Shown here: positions 12,458-23,544 of the stretch, one piece after another
How positions within the stretch are numbered: the stretch's first letter is position 1
Layout: every line of letters begins with the position of its first letter
Origin: Acetobacter tropicalis
GTDB taxonomy: Bacteria; Pseudomonadota; Alphaproteobacteria; Acetobacterales; Acetobacteraceae
Length of the DNA stretch: 37,748 nt
Assembly: GCF_001580915.1 (NCBI RefSeq)
Contig: NZ_LHZQ01000194.1
Span: 1 to 37,748, forward strand
Direction of reading: 5' to 3'
Notes under the pieces: model-generated
Told to the model about the DNA's origin: nothing
What the model saw: only the letters and a program-made list of their open reading frames with translations
Database searches by the model: none
Translations under genes and position numbers: made by a program

Positions 12458-13395
12458 CAGCGGCGAAGTGCCTCTTCAACCAGCCAGCCGCACAGTTCCG
12501 GGTAACTGATGCCACAATAAGCCGCCTGTTCTGGCAGCAGGGATGTTTCCGTCATGCCGGGTTGGGTGTTCACTTCCAGCAGCACAACCCGCGCCGGGCC
12601 GGTGCCGGTGTCATCCAGCCGGAAATCAGAGCGGGACGCGCCTGAACACCCCAGCGCCTGATGCGCGGACACGGCAATGGCACACGCCTGTTCCGCTACC
12701 GCCGGGTCTATTTGTGCTGGCAGCGTATGGGAAGAACCGCCCGCTTTGTATTTGGCGTCATAATCATAGAAATCATGCCCCTTGCCGGGGGTAGGGGTGA
12801 TATCCGTGACTGTCAGGGCGCGATCTCCCAGAACGCCAACGGTGATTTCACGGCCAGGAATGAACTCTTCTACCAGGGCGTGCGGGCCATAACGCCAGCT
12901 TTGCACAATGCTTTCCCGAATGTTGGAGCCCTTGCGCACAATCGACACCCCGACGGAAGACCCTTCGCTTACGGGTTTGACCACATACGGGGCGGGCAGC
13001 GGGTCTGCGGCTTCCAGTTCTTCAATGGCAATCACCTTGCCTTCCGCCACGGGCAGCCCGGCGGAGAGAAACACGGCGCGGGCGGCGGCCTTGTCCATGG
13101 CGGTGGCGGAGGCACGCACGCCGGAATGGGTGTAGGGCAGGCCCATCCATTCCAGCACGCCCTGAATACACCCGTCTTCCCCCAGCCGACCATGCAGGGC
13201 GTTGAACACAACATCCGGCTTCTGGGCGGTCAGATCATTAACAAGCGCAGCCAGATCCGCCCCGGCATCCAGTTCCGTTACGGTATGGCCCAAAGTGCGC
13301 AGGGCGGCGGTAATTCCCTTGCCCGATGCCAGACTGACCTCACGTTCGGAGGAGATACCCCCCATCAGAACTGTCACACGTTTAGGGTTGCTCAT
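12457..13395 (-). CDS. ddl: D-alanine--D-alanine ligase
   Basis: ATP-grasp ligase that makes the D-Ala-D-Ala dipeptide for the peptidoglycan stem. The preferred start at 13395 ([22 protein letters not shown]) gives 312 aa and an ATGA overlap with murB; an upstream ATG at 13434 would add 13 residues inside murB. Visible motifs include HGRLGEDGCIQGVLEW, YVVKPVSEGSSVGVSIV, the EEFIPGREITVGVLG strand, and the C-terminal LLEVNTQPGMTETSLLPEQA metal and substrate loop. It is encoded where its product is consumed two genes away by MurF. Confidence 0.97.
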   Translation of the reverse strand: MSNPKRVTVLMGGISSEREVSLASGKGITAALRTLGHTVTELDAGADLAALVNDLTAQKPDVVFNALHGRLGEDGCIQGVLEWMGLPYTHSGVRASATAMDKAAARAVFLSAGLPVAEGKVIAIEELEAADPLPAPYVVKPVSEGSSVGVSIVRKGSNIRESIVQSWRYGPHALVEEFIPGREITVGVLGDRALTVTDITPTPGKGHDFYDYDAKYKAGGSSHTLPAQIDPAVAEQACAIAVSAHQALGCSGASRSDFRLDDTGTGPARVVLLEVNTQPGMTETSLLPEQAAYCGISYPELCGWLVEEALRR

Positions 13396-14330
13396 GCCGG
13401 GGTTCCTGCCTTGCCAATGCGTTTGATTTCCCAATGCAGCGTGACACCCGCGTTCTGGGCCACACGCTTGCGCACTTCTTCCCCCAGCGCCTCAAGATCC
13501 GCTGCGGTGGCGGAGCCGGTATTGATCAGGAAGTTGCAATGTTTTTCGCTCACCTGTGCGCCGCCCAAAGTCAGGCCACGGCATCCGGCAGCGTCAATCA
13601 GTTCCCACGCCTTGCGGGGGGATACATCCGGGTCCGGGTTGCGGAAGGTGGAACCACCCGTTCTGGCCCGTACAGGCTGTGACTGCTCACGCGCGGCCCG
13701 GACATCCGCAATGCGGGCAGAAACATCAGCAGGGTTGGCAGGGGTGCCTCGCAGGCGCGCGCGCGTAACAAACGCTCCCTCCGGCAGGCCTGAGCGGCGG
13801 TAGCCAAAATTCAGCGCGCCGGCTTCCAGAGTAACAATGCTGCCATCCCGCGTGACAATTTCAGCCCAGTCCAGCACCGTGGCAATGTCCGAACCATAAG
13901 CGCCCGCGTTCATGCGCACAGCACCACCAATGGAGCCGGGGATACCGGCCAGAAATTCCAGCCCTGCCAGCCCTGCCTGTGCGGCGTGTTCTGCTACGGT
14001 GGCGTCCAGGCACGCGGCCCCCACCACCAGACCATCGTCTTCCACCACAACATCGGCAAAGCCGCGTGCCAGACGCACCACAATGCCATCCAGCCCGCCA
14101 TCCCGGATGATCACGTTGGAGCATGCCCCCAGCGCCGTGACGGGCAGTTCTGGCGAGAGTTTCTGCATGACGGCAGCCAGATCCTGCGTGTCCGCAGGTT
14201 GAAACAGCCATTCCGCCGCGCCACCCACACGGAACCATGTGCGCGGCCCCAATGGAGCCTGAGGCGTGACCCGCCCGCGTGCGCCATCAAACGCCTGTTG
14301 CACCAGATCTGTCATGGTGACGGCACTCAT
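13392..14330 (-). CDS. murB: UDP-N-acetylenolpyruvoylglucosamine reductase MurB
   Basis: FAD-dependent reductase forming UDP-N-acetylmuramate. From the start at 14330 ([16 protein letters not shown]) it is 312 aa, suited to the compact MurB type. The FAD-binding part shows [26 protein letters not shown] and [20 protein letters not shown]. The C-terminal domain has GSTFRNPD with the catalytic serine and ends HWEIKRIG. The longer frame to 14423 is translation of the murC end in another frame. ATGA overlaps are present at both ends (murC and ddl). Confidence 0.97.
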   Translation of the reverse strand: MSAVTMTDLVQQAFDGARGRVTPQAPLGPRTWFRVGGAAEWLFQPADTQDLAAVMQKLSPELPVTALGACSNVIIRDGGLDGIVVRLARGFADVVVEDDGLVVGAACLDATVAEHAAQAGLAGLEFLAGIPGSIGGAVRMNAGAYGSDIATVLDWAEIVTRDGSIVTLEAGALNFGYRRSGLPEGAFVTRARLRGTPANPADVSARIADVRAAREQSQPVRARTGGSTFRNPDPDVSPRKAWELIDAAGCRGLTLGGAQVSEKHCNFLINTGSATAADLEALGEEVRKRVAQNAGVTLHWEIKRIGKAGTPA

Positions 14331-15760
14331 GCCGCGCGTCCGCCTTTGGCCGTAGCCTGTAGCGCGGCAAGCTGTGCGGGCAGCGCCTGCGCCCAGTTGG
14401 TGATGGTGCCTGCACCAAGGCACACAACATAATCACCAGGTTTGGCGATGGCGTTTACCATTTCCGCCAGATGGTCCGGGCTGGAGAGCGGTACTACGGA
14501 GCGATGGCCGCGTTCACGCAGCCCTTCAATCAGCACGTCACGGTCAACGCCTTCAATCGGGTTTTCCCCGGCAGCGTAGATATCGGCCACAATCACGGTG
14601 TCCGCATCATTCATGCAGGTGCAGAAATCAGAGAACAGCATTTGCAGGCGGGAGTAACGGTGCGGCTGCATGACGGCAATCACGCGGTTGGCCCCGGCCT
14701 GCCGCGCGGCTTTGAGCACGGCGGCAATTTCAACAGGGTGGTGGCCGTAATCATCAATCACGGTAATGCCACCGGCTTCACCCGTGCGGGTAAAGCGGCG
14801 CTTGACCCCCCGGAAGGAGGCCAGACCGGAGCGGATAACGTCATCGCTGATATCCATTTCCGTTGCCACGGCAATGGCGGCCAACGCGTTCTGCACGTTG
14901 TGAGAACCCAGCATGGGCAGGCGGAAGGGGCCAGCCTTGCGGGTGCGGCGGGTGACGCGGTCCGTCAGGGTGACTTCAAACGTTGCGCCCATTTTATCGG
15001 TAATCAGTTTTTCAGCGCGCACATCAGCCTGTGGGGAGAACCCGTAGGTGACTATCCGATGGTCGGACAGGCGCGGGATCATCTGCTGCACGGCCGGGTG
15101 ATCAATGCACAGAACAGCAAACCCATAGAACGGCACGTTGGAGACAAACTGGTCATACGCCGCTTCCATGGCCTCGGCAGAACCCCAGTGGTCCAGATGT
15201 TCCGGGTCCATGTTGGTCACAACGGAAATAACGGAGGGCAGACGCAGGAAGGAGCCATCGCTCTCATCCGCTTCGGCCACCATCCAGTCCCCTTTGCCCA
15301 TGCGGGTGTTGGTGCCGTAGGCCTCAATAATCCCGCCATTGATTACGGTGGGGTCAAGCTGTGCGGCTTCCAGCACGGCTGCCACAAGGCTGGTGGTGGT
15401 GGTTTTGCCATGTGTGCCGCCAATGGCCACGGACCAGCGCAGGCGCATCAGTTCGGCCAGCATTTCCGCACGCCGCACAACGGGAATAAGGCGGCTGCGG
15501 GCGGCCACCACTTCCGGGTTGTCCCGGCTTACGGCGGTGGAGATCACAACCACCTGCGCATCACCCAGATTGGCGGCGTCATGCCCGATGGCGATGGGAA
15601 TACCCGCCGCGCGCAGGCGTTTGACATTGCCGTTTTCCGCAATGTCCGATCCCTGCACGGAATAGCCGAGCATGGAGAGCACTTCCGCAATGCCGGACAT
15701 GCCAATGCCGCCAATACCGACAAAATGGATGGTTCCAATGGAAAGGGGCAGGGCTCTCAT
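14327..15760 (-). CDS. murC: UDP-N-acetylmuramate--L-alanine ligase MurC
   Basis: First Mur ligase, adding L-Ala to UDP-MurNAc. The start at 15760 ([23 protein letters not shown]) yields 477 aa and an ATGA overlap with murG; the frame is open upstream to 15979 but only through murG sequence. The N-terminal Rossmann domain carries GIGGIGMSG. The ATP loop GTHGKTT is at residues 115-121. [10 protein letters not shown] and [10 protein letters not shown] mark the central and C-terminal domains. It keeps the standard order murG-murC-murB. Confidence 0.97.
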   Translation of the reverse strand: MRALPLSIGTIHFVGIGGIGMSGIAEVLSMLGYSVQGSDIAENGNVKRLRAAGIPIAIGHDAANLGDAQVVVISTAVSRDNPEVVAARSRLIPVVRRAEMLAELMRLRWSVAIGGTHGKTTTTSLVAAVLEAAQLDPTVINGGIIEAYGTNTRMGKGDWMVAEADESDGSFLRLPSVISVVTNMDPEHLDHWGSAEAMEAAYDQFVSNVPFYGFAVLCIDHPAVQQMIPRLSDHRIVTYGFSPQADVRAEKLITDKMGATFEVTLTDRVTRRTRKAGPFRLPMLGSHNVQNALAAIAVATEMDISDDVIRSGLASFRGVKRRFTRTGEAGGITVIDDYGHHPVEIAAVLKAARQAGANRVIAVMQPHRYSRLQMLFSDFCTCMNDADTVIVADIYAAGENPIEGVDRDVLIEGLRERGHRSVVPLSSPDHLAEMVNAIAKPGDYVVCLGAGTITNWAQALPAQLAALQATAKGGRAA

Positions 15761-16926
15761 GCGCTGAACTCCGTCTGGCTGGGTGGTGTCGGATAGGCGG
15801 GCGAGGGGGAAAGGTGCAAGCATTCTTCTACAACATCGGCCAGACGGGTGGCGGCGTCCGGTCGGGCGAGAGAGGCTGCGGCGGCCGCAGCCCGCGCCAG
15901 CTCTTCCGGAGCCGTGAACAAATCGCCCAGCCGGGAGGCCAGGGCGGCGGGGGTGAAATCCGGCTGGCGGATCATCCATCCGGCGCCAGCGGTGGTGATG
16001 GCGCGGGCGTTTTCTGTCTGCTCATCACTGGCGGCAATGGGCAGCGGTACCAGAATGGAAGGGCGGCCAGCGGTGGTCAGTTCCGCAACGGAAGACCCAC
16101 CGGCACGGCCAATCACCAGATGCGCGCTCTGCAACAGGGCAGGCACATCGTTCAGGAAGGGCTCAACTCGCGCCTGAATACCCAGATCAGCATAGGCCTT
16201 GCGCACTTCATCCAGATCCGCCTTGCGGGCCTGTTGGGTTACACGCAGGCGGGCACGAATGGCATCGGGCAGTTTGCCAAGGGCTGCGGGCAGTTTGCCA
16301 AGGGCTGCGGGCACAACCTGCGCGAACACCGTGGCGCCCAGAGAACCACCCCATACCAGCAGGTTCAGTGTCTCGCCCGGTGGCACAAAACCTTCGCCTG
16401 CCAGCGCGGCAATGGCGGGCCGCACCGGCATGCCGGTAAAGGCGGTGTGGGCCCCCATGGGCAGCTTGGCGACGGAGGGGTAGGACGTGGCGATCACATC
16501 CGCAAAGCGGGAAAGCACGGCATTGGCCTTGCCCAGAACGGCATTGCCTTCATGAATGATCAGCGCCGGATGCTTACGGCCCAGCAGGCGCGCGCCCAGC
16601 AGCGGCGGCACGGATGGATAGCCGCCAAACCCCACAACGGCATCCGGCTGGATCGTGCGCAGGATGGAACGCGCCTGCCACGCACTGGCCAGCAGGGTTG
16701 TGCCGGCCTTCAGCGCCCGGATGGGGCCACGGCCAGCCACCCCTGCGCCCCGCAGCACATATTGCGGGCAGGTGGCAAACACGCCCTCGGTCCGCTTTCC
16801 GGCGCGTTCGTCCGTCATCAACACCAGATGGTGGCCGCGTTCGGCCAGCGCATCGGCCAATGCCTCAGCCGGAAAGAAGTGCCCACCGGTCCCTCCGGCG
16901 GCAATGACGATAGTGCGTGTGCTCAT
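15757..16926 (-). CDS. murG: Lipid II synthase MurG (undecaprenyl-PP-MurNAc-peptide GlcNAc transferase)
   Basis: Peripheral GT-B glycosyltransferase that adds GlcNAc to lipid I, making lipid II. I chose the second in-frame ATG (16926, [20 protein letters not shown]) because it gives an ATGA overlap with ftsW; the first would add only MAAR. The protein is 389 aa. The glycine loop GGTGGH is near the N-terminus, and the nucleotide-sugar segment [25 protein letters not shown] is in the C-terminal half. The middle contains a perfect tandem 7-residue duplication (AALGKLP twice) listed separately as a repeat. Confidence 0.96.
   Translation of the reverse strand: MSTRTIVIAAGGTGGHFFPAEALADALAERGHHLVLMTDERAGKRTEGVFATCPQYVLRGAGVAGRGPIRALKAGTTLLASAWQARSILRTIQPDAVVGFGGYPSVPPLLGARLLGRKHPALIIHEGNAVLGKANAVLSRFADVIATSYPSVAKLPMGAHTAFTGMPVRPAIAALAGEGFVPPGETLNLLVWGGSLGATVFAQVVPAALGKLPAALGKLPDAIRARLRVTQQARKADLDEVRKAYADLGIQARVEPFLNDVPALLQSAHLVIGRAGGSSVAELTTAGRPSILVPLPIAASDEQTENARAITTAGAGWMIRQPDFTPAALASRLGDLFTAPEELARAAAAAASLARPDAATRLADVVEECLHLSPSPAYPTPPSQTEFSA
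16267..16308. repeat. Perfect 2 x 21-bp tandem repeat inside murG
   Basis: The unit 16267-16287 is repeated exactly at 16288-16308. It is in frame and encodes AALGKLP twice in MurG. Exact identity at synonymous sites suggests a recent slippage duplication. Confidence 0.9.
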
Positions 16927-18089
16927 GCGGGCCGCCATTGTCTGAGAGTGGTCATGAAGCCGTTTCCGATTTGAGTGCGGCTGCCGGGCTGGTGCCGCGT
17001 AAGCGCCAGCACCATGCCAACCGCCAGAGCGATGGACATGGCGGAGGAGCCACCATAGGAGATGAAAGGCAGCGTCATGCCCTTGGTGGGGATAAGATGC
17101 AAGGTTGAAGCCATGTTCACAAAGGCCTGAAGCCCAAAACCCGTGACCAGACCCGTAACGGAGATGACCACAAACGGGTCATCCTCACGGATCAGCCGCA
17201 GCAGGGTACGCACCACAATCACCCCGAACACAAGGATAATGAGCATGCAGACAATCATGCCGTATTCCTCGCCTGCCACAGCAAACACGAAGTCTGCATG
17301 GGCATCGGGCAGAAGGTCTTTTACGCGGCCTTCACCGGGGCCACGGCCGGTCAGGCCACCATTGCCAAACGCGCGCAGGGCGGTGTCAATCTGGTAGTGA
17401 TCCCCCACGCCGGGGTGCATGAACCGCTCCACGCGGGAGCGCACGTGTGGGAACAGGAAGAAAGCGGAAATGCCCGCACCAATCATGCAGGCCACGCCCA
17501 CGCCCACCAGCACAAGGCTCAGCCCATCCACAAAAAGCTGGGTCATGAACACGGTGGTAATAACCGTGAGCATGCCGATATCCGGCTGGGATTTCAGCAG
17601 CATGAGAATGACGCCAAACAGCGCAAACGCGATCAGCATGCCCGGAAAATATTTGGACAGCCGCCGCTGTGTCAGCAGCCAGCCCGTGACCACTGCGAAG
17701 CAGGGCTTGAGGAATTCGGAGGGCTGGAGAGACATCAGCGGCAGCGCGATCCAGCGGCGAGCGCCCTTGATCTCAATGCCGTGCACCAGTGTCAGGGCCG
17801 TGGCCCCCAGCATCAGCGCGCCCCCCAAAAGGGAGAGCCGTAGAACCGCCTTGCGCGAGAGAGTGGAAACCCCGGTTACAATCACCCCGGCAATGGCAAG
17901 GAACATCATCTGTTTGAAGATGAACATGTTGCGTGATGCGCCAATGCGCACGGCAACCGCCGGGCTTGCGGCCATCATGAGGATGTAGCCAAACCCGATG
18001 AGAATGAACGCACAGATCAGCGTGGTGCGGTCAACATTGCGCCACCAGCGGCCCAGAACGGAATCATCACTGCGGGAATAACCAGGCAT
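16923..18089 (-). CDS. ftsW: Septal peptidoglycan glycosyltransferase FtsW
   Basis: SEDS-family membrane protein that polymerises lipid II at the septum together with FtsI. It has 388 aa and about ten hydrophobic spans. The family segments GARRWIALPLMSLQPSEFLKP and, near the end, PFISYGGSSAMSIALAVG are clear. It starts [16 protein letters not shown] with a short cytoplasmic tail. It overlaps murD by one base (TGATG) and murG by four (ATGA). Confidence 0.97.
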   Translation of the reverse strand: MPGYSRSDDSVLGRWWRNVDRTTLICAFILIGFGYILMMAASPAVAVRIGASRNMFIFKQMMFLAIAGVIVTGVSTLSRKAVLRLSLLGGALMLGATALTLVHGIEIKGARRWIALPLMSLQPSEFLKPCFAVVTGWLLTQRRLSKYFPGMLIAFALFGVILMLLKSQPDIGMLTVITTVFMTQLFVDGLSLVLVGVGVACMIGAGISAFFLFPHVRSRVERFMHPGVGDHYQIDTALRAFGNGGLTGRGPGEGRVKDLLPDAHADFVFAVAGEEYGMIVCMLIILVFGVIVVRTLLRLIREDDPFVVISVTGLVTGFGLQAFVNMASTLHLIPTKGMTLPFISYGGSSAMSIALAVGMVLALTRHQPGSRTQIGNGFMTTLRQWRPA

Positions 18090-19516
18090 CAGCCGTTCTT
18101 TCCTGTCTGCGGTGTTGTCTCGGCGCTGACCGTGCGCGCCAGTTCCTGAAAACGCAGGCCTCGGGCTTCAAAGCCCGAGAACTGGTCAAAACTGGCGCAG
18201 GCGGGGGAGAGCAGCACCACCGGGGTCTGGGTCTGCCGTGCCACGGCGTAGGCTGCCGGAACAGCGGCTTCCAGCGTGCCAACCATCGTATAAGGCGCAT
18301 TATGGGCCTCTAGCGTGGCGGCCAGTTCTTCCGCATCGCGTCCAATCAGGAACGTATGCGCCATACGGGGAAAATAGGGCACGAGAGAGGCGATGCCGCC
18401 TTCCTTGGCCATGCCGCCTGCAATCCACACCAGTTTATCGTAACAGCCCAGCGCGCGGGAGGACGCATCCGCATTGGTGGCCTTGCTGTCATCGACAAAC
18501 ACAACGCCATCCTGCTCGGCCACAACTTTCTGGCGGTGGGGCAGGCCGGGGAAGGTACGCAGGCCCGTGGCAATCTGGTTGTCCGTGATGCCAAGGAAGG
18601 ACGCCATGGCATAGGCGGCAGCCGCGTTTTCCGCATTGTGGTTGCCGGGCAGCGCGGGGCCAATGTCCGCCACTTTCCGGGCATTGTGCCATATGGCGTT
18701 GGCCTGCCCGTACACATCGCTGGGCGGGGTGACAGGCGCGCCGGAAATGGTGATGCAGCGGGCCGGACCAGCTTTCAGGTGGGCAGCGATATCGCGGCAC
18801 CATTGGTCTTCCACGCCAATCACGGCCAGATCGGCTTCTGTCTGGCCTGCAAACACGCGCGTTTTGACGTGTGCATAGCCTTCCATGCCAGCGTGGCGGT
18901 CCAGATGATCGGGGGTCAGATTCAGCAGGCAGGCGGCATCAAAACGCAGGGTGTCCAGCCGTTCCAGCATGTAGGAGGACATTTCCAGCACATACACGCC
19001 GTTATCGGGCAGCAGCGGCAATGCAAGGGCTGCGGGGCCAAGGTTGCCGCCCGCCGCTACGGGCACACCGGCTTCAGCCAGAATGTGGGCCAGCAATGTT
19101 GTGGTGGTAGATTTGCCGTTGGTGCCGGTAATGCCTGCAAACCGCGCCTTGCTGCCAGCACGTCGCACGGCCTGATACAGCAGTTCTGCATCGGAAAGGA
19201 TAGGCACGCCTGCTTCCTTGGCCAGCAGGGCGACCGGGTGCGGCTTTGGCAGGACGTGCGGAATACCGGGGGAGAGCACAAGCCCGTCAAACCCCGTAAG
19301 TGTTTCAATCGGCGCGCAGGTTATGCGGGCGGCAACATCCGCAGGCAGATCGGCGCATTGGTGGGCCAGCGCCGTGCGGGCGGTTTCTCCATCATCCCAC
19401 GCCTGCACACGGGCACCGCCCTTGGCCAGAGCCAGTACAGCAGGCACGCCGTTCCGGCCTAAACCCAGAACGGCGTAATGATGACCCGTGAAGAGCGTGG
19501 AAGGAAAAGAGTTCAT
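18089..19516 (-). CDS. murD: UDP-N-acetylmuramoylalanine--D-glutamate ligase MurD
   Basis: Adds D-Glu to UDP-MurNAc-L-Ala. From 19516 ([23 protein letters not shown]) it is 475 aa; an ATG nine codons upstream lies within mraY and is less likely than the ATGA-coupled start. The N-terminal Rossmann glycine loop is GLGRNG. The ATP loop GTNGKST is at residues 131-137. [11 protein letters not shown] and the C-terminal [14 protein letters not shown] are typical MurD segments. Confidence 0.97.
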   Translation of the reverse strand: MNSFPSTLFTGHHYAVLGLGRNGVPAVLALAKGGARVQAWDDGETARTALAHQCADLPADVAARITCAPIETLTGFDGLVLSPGIPHVLPKPHPVALLAKEAGVPILSDAELLYQAVRRAGSKARFAGITGTNGKSTTTTLLAHILAEAGVPVAAGGNLGPAALALPLLPDNGVYVLEMSSYMLERLDTLRFDAACLLNLTPDHLDRHAGMEGYAHVKTRVFAGQTEADLAVIGVEDQWCRDIAAHLKAGPARCITISGAPVTPPSDVYGQANAIWHNARKVADIGPALPGNHNAENAAAAYAMASFLGITDNQIATGLRTFPGLPHRQKVVAEQDGVVFVDDSKATNADASSRALGCYDKLVWIAGGMAKEGGIASLVPYFPRMAHTFLIGRDAEELAATLEAHNAPYTMVGTLEAAVPAAYAVARQTQTPVVLLSPACASFDQFSGFEARGLRFQELARTVSAETTPQTGKNG

Positions 19517-20607
19517 CGCAGTTTCAATGTGGCGAGACCGCACATCCCCAGAATGACGGAAATAATCCAGAACCGGATCACGATCTTCGGTTCCGCCCAG
19601 CCTTTTTTCTCAAAATGGTGGTGGATGGGGGCCATCAGAAACACCCGCCGCCCAGTGCGTTTGTACCAGAACACCTGAATGACGACGGAGAGCGTTTCCA
19701 CCACAAACAGGCCCCCCACAATGCACAGAACCAGTTCATGCTTGATGGCCACAGCCAGAGCGCCTAGCGCGCCGCCCAGAGAGAGCGAGCCTGTATCCCC
19801 CATGAACACGGAGGCAGGCGGGGCGTTGAACCACAGAAAGCCCAGCCCGGCCCCGACCAGAGCGGCGCAGAAAACCGCCAGTTCTCCCGTGCCCGGCACG
19901 GCATGCACCTGCAGGTAATCCGCAAATACATGGTTGCCCACCACGTAGGAGAGAATACCAAACACCATGGCGGCAATCACCACTGGCACAATGGCCAGCC
20001 CGTCCAGCCCATCCGTGAAGTTCACGGCGTTGCCAAAACCGGTAATGGTGATCATGGCGAAGATGGGGAAGGCGAACCCCAAGGGCAGCAGCAGGTCTTT
20101 TACAAACGGAAAGGCCACCATGTTGGCAAGATCTGCTGGCATCAGGGATTGCAGCCACCAGCCACACAACAGGGAGGTTGCAAATTCACACCCCAGCCGT
20201 GTGCGTTTGGAAACGCCGTCTGTATTGCGGCGGGAGAGCTTGAGGTAATCATCCGCAAAGCCTACCGCGCCAAACGCCAGCGTGGTCAGCAGCACAGCCC
20301 ACACAAACCCGTTCTGCAAATCTCCCCACACCAGTACAGACAGCGTGAGGGAGAACAGGATCAGCACACCGCCCATGGTGGGGGTGCCGGTTTTTTCCAG
20401 CAGGTGCCGCTCCGGCCCAAGGGCGCGGATGGGCTGCCCGCCACGCTGGATGCGCCGCAGCATGGCAATCAGCGGTTTGCCCATCAGCAGGCTGATCACC
20501 AGCGCCGTCAGGCAGGCGCAGCCCGCGCGGAACGTGATGTAGCGCAGCAGATTGAAAAGGGGCAGATGCCCGTCATGGATGGAATTGGAGGCAAGAAGAT
20601 ACAGCAT
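19513..20607 (-). CDS. mraY: Phospho-MurNAc-pentapeptide-transferase MraY
   Basis: Integral membrane enzyme that moves phospho-MurNAc-pentapeptide onto undecaprenyl phosphate, forming lipid I. It has 364 aa and about ten membrane spans. Hallmarks are [23 protein letters not shown] (paired acidic residues), [13 protein letters not shown] and [13 protein letters not shown]. The start is one base past the murF stop (TGAGATG) and the stop overlaps murD by ATGA. Confidence 0.97.
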   Translation of the reverse strand: MLYLLASNSIHDGHLPLFNLLRYITFRAGCACLTALVISLLMGKPLIAMLRRIQRGGQPIRALGPERHLLEKTGTPTMGGVLILFSLTLSVLVWGDLQNGFVWAVLLTTLAFGAVGFADDYLKLSRRNTDGVSKRTRLGCEFATSLLCGWWLQSLMPADLANMVAFPFVKDLLLPLGFAFPIFAMITITGFGNAVNFTDGLDGLAIVPVVIAAMVFGILSYVVGNHVFADYLQVHAVPGTGELAVFCAALVGAGLGFLWFNAPPASVFMGDTGSLSLGGALGALAVAIKHELVLCIVGGLFVVETLSVVIQVFWYKRTGRRVFLMAPIHHHFEKKGWAEPKIVIRFWIISVILGMCGLATLKLR

Positions 20608-20608
20608 C

Positions 20609-22000
20609 TCAGGCAGGCTCCACCGCGCTCAGGGTGGTCAGCGCTGCAATCACGTCCCGCATGCGGCTGCCTAAACTCCCTTTCACCAGAACGGCGTCTC
20701 CCTTGCGCAGCGCGGCGCAGACCAGAGGAGCCAGAGTGGCGGCGTTGTCCGCCCATGCGCCCTGTTTAGCGTCAGGCAGGGCATCAAAAAGGGATTTCAT
20801 GTGAGGTCCGCAGCAAAAAACAAGATCAGCAGAAGCAGCGGCTGGCTGGGCCAGTGCCGCATGTTCCGCGGTGGAAAACTCTCCCAGTTCACGGATATCG
20901 CCCAGAACGGCAATATGGCGGGAGGCAGGAAGAAGGCGCAGCACATCCAGCGTGGCGCGGATGGACGCGGCAGAGGCGTTATAGCTCTCATCCAGCAGGG
21001 TGATATCGCCCCCGGCGATGGTGGCCAGCGCACCACGGCCCTTGCCGGGACGGAAGCTGGCAAGCGCTGCTGCCGCACGGGCAACATCGGCCCCGAAGGC
21101 TGCGCATACGGCAAGGGCTGTCAGCGCATTGCGGGCCAGATGCGTACCGGGTGCTTCCAGCCGCACCGGCACGCTTGACTGACCCAGATGAGCCGTAAAG
21201 CTGGAACCACCTTCTACCGCGTTCAGAGTATCCAGATGCGCAAAGCTGTCCGGCTTCAGGCCGCTGAGCCACAGGGTGGCATGGGCCTTTTGCGCGGCAG
21301 CGTGGAATATGGTCTGTCCGTGGGCATCATCCGGCACAATGGCGGTGCCACCGGCAGGCAGGGCGGTGATGATCTCCGCTTTTTCCTGCGCAATGGCGTC
21401 CAGACTGCCCATATGGCCCAGATGCGCAGACCCGATGGTGGTGATCACCGCTACATCCGGGCGCACCATGCGGGCCAGAGGCAAAATCTCACCGGGATGA
21501 TTCATCCCGATCTCGCTGATGCAATAGGCAGCATCACGCGGCAGACGGGCGAGGGTAAGCGGCACACCCCAATGGTTGTTGTAGGAGGCCACGGCGGCAT
21601 GGGTCGGGCCAAGTGCACTCAAGGCCACGCGCAGCATGTCCTTGGTGGTGGTTTTGCCCACGCTGCCGGTAACGGCCACCACCTTGCCCCCAAATCGGGC
21701 GCGGGCGGCATGGCCCAAAGCCTGCAACGCTTCCTGCGTATCCGCCACAACCAGCAGGCGTGGGTCTGCAAGGCCCGTGGTGTCATGCACCATCACGGCG
21801 GCGGCCCCTTTTTCAAGCGCCATGGCGATATGGGCGTGGCCATCACTGTTATCGCCTTTCAGGGCAATAAACAGGTCTCCTGGTGCCAGCGTGCGTGTAT
21901 CAATGGAGATACCGGTAATACCCGCATCGTTCTGCGGGGTTCCTGTAAACTGGCCACCTGTTGCGGCTTCCAGTTCCTTCCGCGTCCAGAGCACACTCAT
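20609..22000 (-). CDS. murF: UDP-MurNAc-tripeptide--D-alanyl-D-alanine ligase MurF
   Basis: Adds the D-Ala-D-Ala made by Ddl to complete the UDP-MurNAc-pentapeptide. It is 463 aa, with the N-terminal domain including ISIDTRTLAPGDLFIALKG, the ATP loop GSVGKTT at residues 112-118, SYNNHWGVPLTL, the SEIGMNHPGEI metal-site segment, and LLDESYNASAASIRATLDVL in the C-terminal domain. The start ATG overlaps the murE stop (ATGA). Confidence 0.97.
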   Translation of the reverse strand: MSVLWTRKELEAATGGQFTGTPQNDAGITGISIDTRTLAPGDLFIALKGDNSDGHAHIAMALEKGAAAVMVHDTTGLADPRLLVVADTQEALQALGHAARARFGGKVVAVTGSVGKTTTKDMLRVALSALGPTHAAVASYNNHWGVPLTLARLPRDAAYCISEIGMNHPGEILPLARMVRPDVAVITTIGSAHLGHMGSLDAIAQEKAEIITALPAGGTAIVPDDAHGQTIFHAAAQKAHATLWLSGLKPDSFAHLDTLNAVEGGSSFTAHLGQSSVPVRLEAPGTHLARNALTALAVCAAFGADVARAAAALASFRPGKGRGALATIAGGDITLLDESYNASAASIRATLDVLRLLPASRHIAVLGDIRELGEFSTAEHAALAQPAAASADLVFCCGPHMKSLFDALPDAKQGAWADNAATLAPLVCAALRKGDAVLVKGSLGSRMRDVIAALTTLSAVEPA

Positions 22001-23544
22001 GCCTGTGCCGCCGGGGCGGCGTTCGCCAGTCTTTGCCCGGCCAGCGTGCGCAGAACATCCGCATCATCAAACGGATGAACTTCCGTGCCAATAATCTGGC
22101 CCTGTTCATGCCCTTTACCGGCAACTACCAGCACATCCTGCGGGCCGAGCATGGCCAGCGCCTCGGCAATGGCGGCACGGCGGTCCCCAATTTCCAGAGC
22201 ATCCGGCGCACCAGCTTTAACATCGGCACGAATGGCGGCGGCATCTTCCGTGCGCGGGTTGTCATCCGTAATAATGGCAATATCCGCACCGCGTGCAGCT
22301 TCCTGCGCCATCAGGGGGCGTTTGCCCTTGTCACGGTCTCCGCCTGCACCAAACACCACAATCAGACGCCCAAGGGCGTGCGGACGTAGCGAGGCCAGAA
22401 GGCGAGCCAGTGCATCGGGCGTGTGGGCGTAATCAACATAAGCGCTGGCGCCGTTAGGCAGCACAACCGCGCGCTCCATCCGTCCGCGCACACCTTGCAA
22501 CTGCGGCAAAAGGTCCACCATCTGCATCAGTGCGGCATCATCCGGCGCGGCAAGGGCTGCGGCCAGCAGGGCGTTATCCACCTGAAACCGGCCCGGCAAA
22601 GCGAGCGAGATCGTGTGTTTCTGCCCGCCCACATCCAGCACCAGTTCCTGACCGGAGGGGAGGGGGGTGTGCGTGATCAGGCGTATTGTCTCTCCGGCCT
22701 CTCCCACCGTGCGCAGGATGAGGTTACGGGTGCGGGCAATGGCACGCAGGGCATCAAGCGTCACGCTGTCCATGTCTGCATTGGCGGCGGCAATCCGGCC
22801 ACTGGGCAGCAGGTCAGCAAACAGTTTCAGTTTGGCCTCACGGTAAGCTTCTACCGTGCCGTGATAATCCAGATGGTCACGCGTCAGGTTGGTAAAGCCT
22901 GCGGCGGAGAGGTGCAGGCCATCCAGCCGGTTCTGTTCCAACCCGTGGGAGGATGCTTCCAGCGCCACATGCTGCACACCCGCCCGTGCCAGTGCAGCCA
23001 AACCGTTGGCGAGTGCCACCGGGTCTGGTGTGGTGAGAGCCGGCATGGTGATGGGCGGCAGATCCACCCCCGTCAGGCCAAGCGTGCCTAACCCGGCGGC
23101 CTTCAGTCCTTGCAGTGCCCATAGCTGGCGCAGGAAGTCCGCAGTGCTGGTTTTGCCGTTGGTGCCTGTAATGGCCACAAGGTTTTCTGGTTGCGGGCCA
23201 GCCAGCGCGGTAGCCATCACCGCCAGAGCGTGGCGTGGGTTTGGGGTCAATACAAGCGGGCGTTCTGGCACGTTTTCGGGCCATGTGGTGCCAGTGGGGG
23301 CCAGCACGGCAACCGCCCCTTTTTCAACGGCGCTGGCAATAAAGGCACGTCCATCGGCTTTTACACCGGGCACGGCGGCAAACAGCGTGCCGGGCGTTAC
23401 AGCACGGCTGTCTGCCGTAATGGCCGTTACGCTTACGTTCCCGCTCAGGGTATCAGACGGGTGGCCGTCAGACAGTCCTGTGGCGTGCAGTTCCGAGGCA
23501 GTCAGACCAGCGATATGGCGTAATGAGGACAGGGAAAGGCTCAT
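21997..23544 (-). CDS. murE: UDP-MurNAc-dipeptide--meso-diaminopimelate ligase MurE
   Basis: Adds the third stem-peptide residue. The DNPR motif at residues 428-431 is the recognised signature for meso-diaminopimelate, so this organism should have DAP-type peptidoglycan. The protein is 515 aa. ITADSRAVTPGTLFAAVPG forms the UDP-binding domain, and GTNGKTS (127-133) is the ATP loop. EASSHGLEQNRL and NLTRDHLDYHGTVEAYREAK (with the carbamylated-lysine region) are intact. It overlaps ftsI and murF by ATGA. Confidence 0.97.
   Translation of the reverse strand: MSLSLSSLRHIAGLTASELHATGLSDGHPSDTLSGNVSVTAITADSRAVTPGTLFAAVPGVKADGRAFIASAVEKGAVAVLAPTGTTWPENVPERPLVLTPNPRHALAVMATALAGPQPENLVAITGTNGKTSTADFLRQLWALQGLKAAGLGTLGLTGVDLPPITMPALTTPDPVALANGLAALARAGVQHVALEASSHGLEQNRLDGLHLSAAGFTNLTRDHLDYHGTVEAYREAKLKLFADLLPSGRIAAANADMDSVTLDALRAIARTRNLILRTVGEAGETIRLITHTPLPSGQELVLDVGGQKHTISLALPGRFQVDNALLAAALAAPDDAALMQMVDLLPQLQGVRGRMERAVVLPNGASAYVDYAHTPDALARLLASLRPHALGRLIVVFGAGGDRDKGKRPLMAQEAARGADIAIITDDNPRTEDAAAIRADVKAGAPDALEIGDRRAAIAEALAMLGPQDVLVVAGKGHEQGQIIGTEVHPFDDADVLRTLAGQRLANAAPAAQA

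Noticed and set aside
11519..14330. ftsQ, ddl and murB all exactly 939 nt
   Set aside because: Looked like a possible duplication, but the three proteins are unrelated families; equal length is coincidence.
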